From Euonymus europaeus (Eukaryota; Streptophyta; Magnoliopsida; Celastrales; Celastraceae), in the NCBI GenBank assembly GCA_963580455.1, contig OY756958.1, positions 12,226,501 through 12,290,500 of the forward strand: a stretch of 64,000 nt of DNA, in the 5' to 3' direction. The position numbers were made by a program, and so were the translations under genes. Numbering within the stretch: the first letter of the stretch is position 1; each line of letters opens with the position of its first letter. Positions 61,841 through 64,000 of the stretch are shown here, piece by piece. A model generated the notes under the pieces. The model saw only the letters and a program-made list of their open reading frames with translations, was not told where the DNA came from and did not search any database.

Positions 61841-64000
61841 CTCTGTGTACACTTTTTATTGTTCTTCTATGTCAAATTTTACGAGTATAAGCATCCTAGA
61901 TTATTTCGATGTCAAAACCCCAACTTTCTATGACAAATGGACAAAAACTTTTAAAGCTACTCCATAGAGAGAGTTGAGCAACTTCAGAACATAAAAGTTG
62001 CTCGGTGTACACTTTTTATTGTTATTCTATATCAAATTTTACGATTATAAGCTTCCTAGATCATTTCGATGTCAAAAACCCAACTTTCTATGACAAAAGG
62101 ACAAAACCGTTTAAAGTTACTCTATAGAGAGAGATGAGCAACTTCGGACTATCAAAGTTGCTCGGTGTACACTTTTTGTTGTTCTTCTATGTCAAATTTT
62201 ACGAGTATAAGCTTCCTAGATTATTTCGATGCCAAAACCCCAACTTTCTATGACAAATGGACAAAACCGTTTAAAGCTCCTCCATAGAGTGAGTTGAGCA
62301 ACTTCGGACTATCAAAGTTGCTCGGTGTACACTTTTTATTGTTCTTCTATGTCAAATTTTACGAGTATAAGCATCCTAGATTATTTCGATGCCAAATTCA
62401 CAACTTTCTATGACAAATGGGCAAAAACTTTTAAATCTACTCCATAGAGTGACTTGAGCAACTTCGGACTATCAAAGTTGCTCGGTGTACACTTTTTGTT
62501 GTTGTTCTATGTCAAATTTTACGAGTATAAGCTTCCTAGATTATTTCGATGCCGAAACACCAACTATCAATGACAAATCGACAAAACCTTTAAAAGCTAA
62601 TCCATTGAGAGAGTTGAGCAACTTCGAACCATAAATGTTGCTCGGTGTACACTTTTTATTGTTATTCTATGTCAAATTTTACGAGTATAAGCTTCCTAGA
62701 TTATTTCGATGTCAAAACGGCAACTTTCTATGACAAATGGACAAAACCGTTTAAAGCTCCTCCATAGAGTGAGTTGGGCAACTTCGGACTATCGAAGTTA
62801 TTCAGTGTACACTTTTTATTGTTCTTCTATGTCAAATTTTACGAGTATAAGCTTCCTAGATTATTTCGATTTCAAAATCTCAACTTTCTATGACAAATGA
62901 ACAAAATCGTTTAAAGCTACTCCATAGAGAGAGTTGAGCAACTTCGGACCATAAAAGTTGCTCGGTGTACACTTTTTATTGTTCTTCTATGTCAAATTTT
63001 ACGACTATAAGCATCCTAGATTATTTCGATGCCAAAACCTCAACTTTCTATGACAAATGGACAGAAACGTTAAAAGCTCCTCCATAGAAAGAGTTGTGCA
63101 ACTTCGGACTATCAAAGTTGCTCGATGTACACTTTTTATTGTTCTTCTATGTCAAATTTTACGAGTATAAGCTTCCTAGATTATTTCGATGTGAAAACAC
63201 CACCTTTACAAGACAAATGGACAAAAACGTTAAAAGCTCATCCATAGAGAGAGTTGAGGAACTTCTAATCATCAAAGTCGCTCGGTGTACAATTTTTATT
63301 TTTCTTCTATGTCAAATTTTACGAGTATATGCTTTGTGGATTATTTTGATGCAAAAATCCGAACTTTCTATGACAAATGAACAAAAACATTAAAAGCTCC
63401 TCCATAGAGAGAGTTGTGGAACTTCGGACTATCAAAATTGCTCGGTGTACACTTTTTATTGTTATTCTATGTCAAATTTTACGAGTATAAGCTTTCTAGA
63501 TTATTTCGTTGCCAAAACCTTAACTTTCTATGACAAATAGACAAAAACTTTTAAAACTACTCCATAGAGAGAGTTGAGCAACTTCAGAACATAAAAGTTG
63601 CTCGGTGTACACTTTTTATTGTTATTCTATATCAAATTTTACGAGTATAAGCTTCCGAGATTATTTCGATGCCAAAAAGCCAACTTTCAATGACAAAAGG
63701 ACAAAACCATTTAAAGCTCCTCCATAGAGTGAGTTGAGCAACTTCGGACTATCAAAGTTGTTCGGTGTACACTTTTTGTTGTTTTTCTATGTCAAATTTT
63801 ACGAGTATAAGCTTCCTAGATTATTTCGTTGCCAAAACACCAACTATCAATGACAAATCGACAAAACCGTTAAAAGCTACTCCATAGAGAGAGTTGAGCA
63901 ACTTCGGACCATAAAAGTTGCTCGGTGTACACTTTTTATTGTTATTCTATGTCAAATTTTACGAGTACAAGCTTCCTAGATTATTTCGATGCCGAAACAC
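61841..64000 (+). repeat. Right-hand domain, copy of 52996-55156 (offset 8845)
   Basis: CTCTGTGTACAC at 61841 matches 52996, CAAAACGGCAAC at 62714 matches 53869 and TATATGCTTTG at 63326 matches 54481. The offset falls to 8844 near 63760, where this copy has TTGTTCGGTG and lacks the extra G of the CCCGGG monomer. The array continues past the window end. Confidence 0.72.

Larger units (their letters stand above)
1..64000 (+). repeat. 160-bp satellite DNA array, head to tail, whole window
   Basis: The anchor AAGCTTCCTAGATT, or a close variant, recurs every 160 bases from the first line to the last (for example AAGCTT at 34, 348, 508 and 668, with a 6-bp-deleted monomer between the first two). 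The spacing departs from 160 only at a few recurring indels of 1, 2 or 6 bp and one 41-bp duplication. All monomers read in the same direction and I saw no inversion. No unique DNA, retrotransposon or gene interrupts the array. Such arrays are known as centromeric or pericentromeric satellites; a structural or chromatin role is inferred from the class, not shown here. A subtelomeric or heterochromatic-knob satellite would look the same. Confidence 0.98.

Noticed and set aside
688..63393. About fifty forward reading frames of 60-99 codons coding similar peptides (for example 688-879, 6738-6956, 47369-47668, 60652-60951)
   Set aside because: They recur only because the DNA repeats. They begin and end at chance start and stop codons, the frame shifts by one each 160-bp monomer, and indels of 1, 2 and 6 bp are tolerated. 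Nothing resembles a protein family.
1..64000. CRISPR array
   Set aside because: Repeats are 160 bp, contiguous, diverged by class and without unique spacers; there are no cas genes.
45380..64000. A hidden phage, defence or metabolic gene cluster
   Set aside because: Every stretch I read, on both strands, resolves into the same 160-bp monomer family; no non-satellite sequence is left over.

Overview
The window is one uninterrupted tandem array of a satellite DNA with a 160-bp monomer (about 400 monomers, all head to tail in the same orientation, about 37.5% GC in the consensus). I found no gene, RNA gene, transposon, CRISPR array or unique sequence. The scale, the monomer length near one nucleosome, the AT-rich composition, the HindIII-type AAGCTT anchor and the higher-order organisation fit a centromeric or pericentromeric satellite of a eukaryote, most likely a flowering plant. 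The species cannot be told from the sequence. A short stretch (TTCGATGCCAAAACCCCAAC) recalls part of the Brassicaceae 178-bp centromere family, but this is from memory and unchecked.

Layout, from blocks that recur at fixed offsets. (1) 1-5080: a higher-order repeat (HOR) of 11, 8 and 10 monomers (1752, 1272, 1592 bp) plus a fragment. (2) 5081-10182: two copies of a 16-monomer, 2551-bp HOR, then a mixed linker to about 11060. (3) 11060-20388: a second copy of parts of (1) and (2), now with three 2551-bp units. Together with part of (1)-(2) it forms a 7.65-kb-offset segmental duplication. (4) About 19566-23736: two copies of a 13-monomer, 2076-bp unit. (5) 23070-30470: three copies of a 15/16-monomer unit (2400/2560 bp). 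(6) 30190-32465: 1280-bp and 480-bp tandem duplications. (7) 31440-33670: a segment repeated at 43583-45813. (8) 34450-43058: a 4479-bp duplication whose copies each hold about three 800-bp (5-monomer) units. (9) 45380-64000: a domain richer in monomer types, built from overlapping duplications at offsets 6880, 5282, 4802 and 8845 bp.

Every monomer carries a 9-bp inverted repeat (GAGCAACTT / AAGTTGCTC around a 10-base spacer) followed directly by an 8-bp palindrome, GTGTACAC. One amplified monomer lineage has a compensatory change in both arms, and another keeps pairing through G-U-compatible changes. These, and the breakpoints that show how the array was rearranged (notably a 41-bp duplication of the hairpin at 61759-61840), are the most interesting signals. 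Open reading frames of 60-99 codons recur only because the satellite recurs. They are not genes. Block edges are by eye, usually good to about 20-50 bp.
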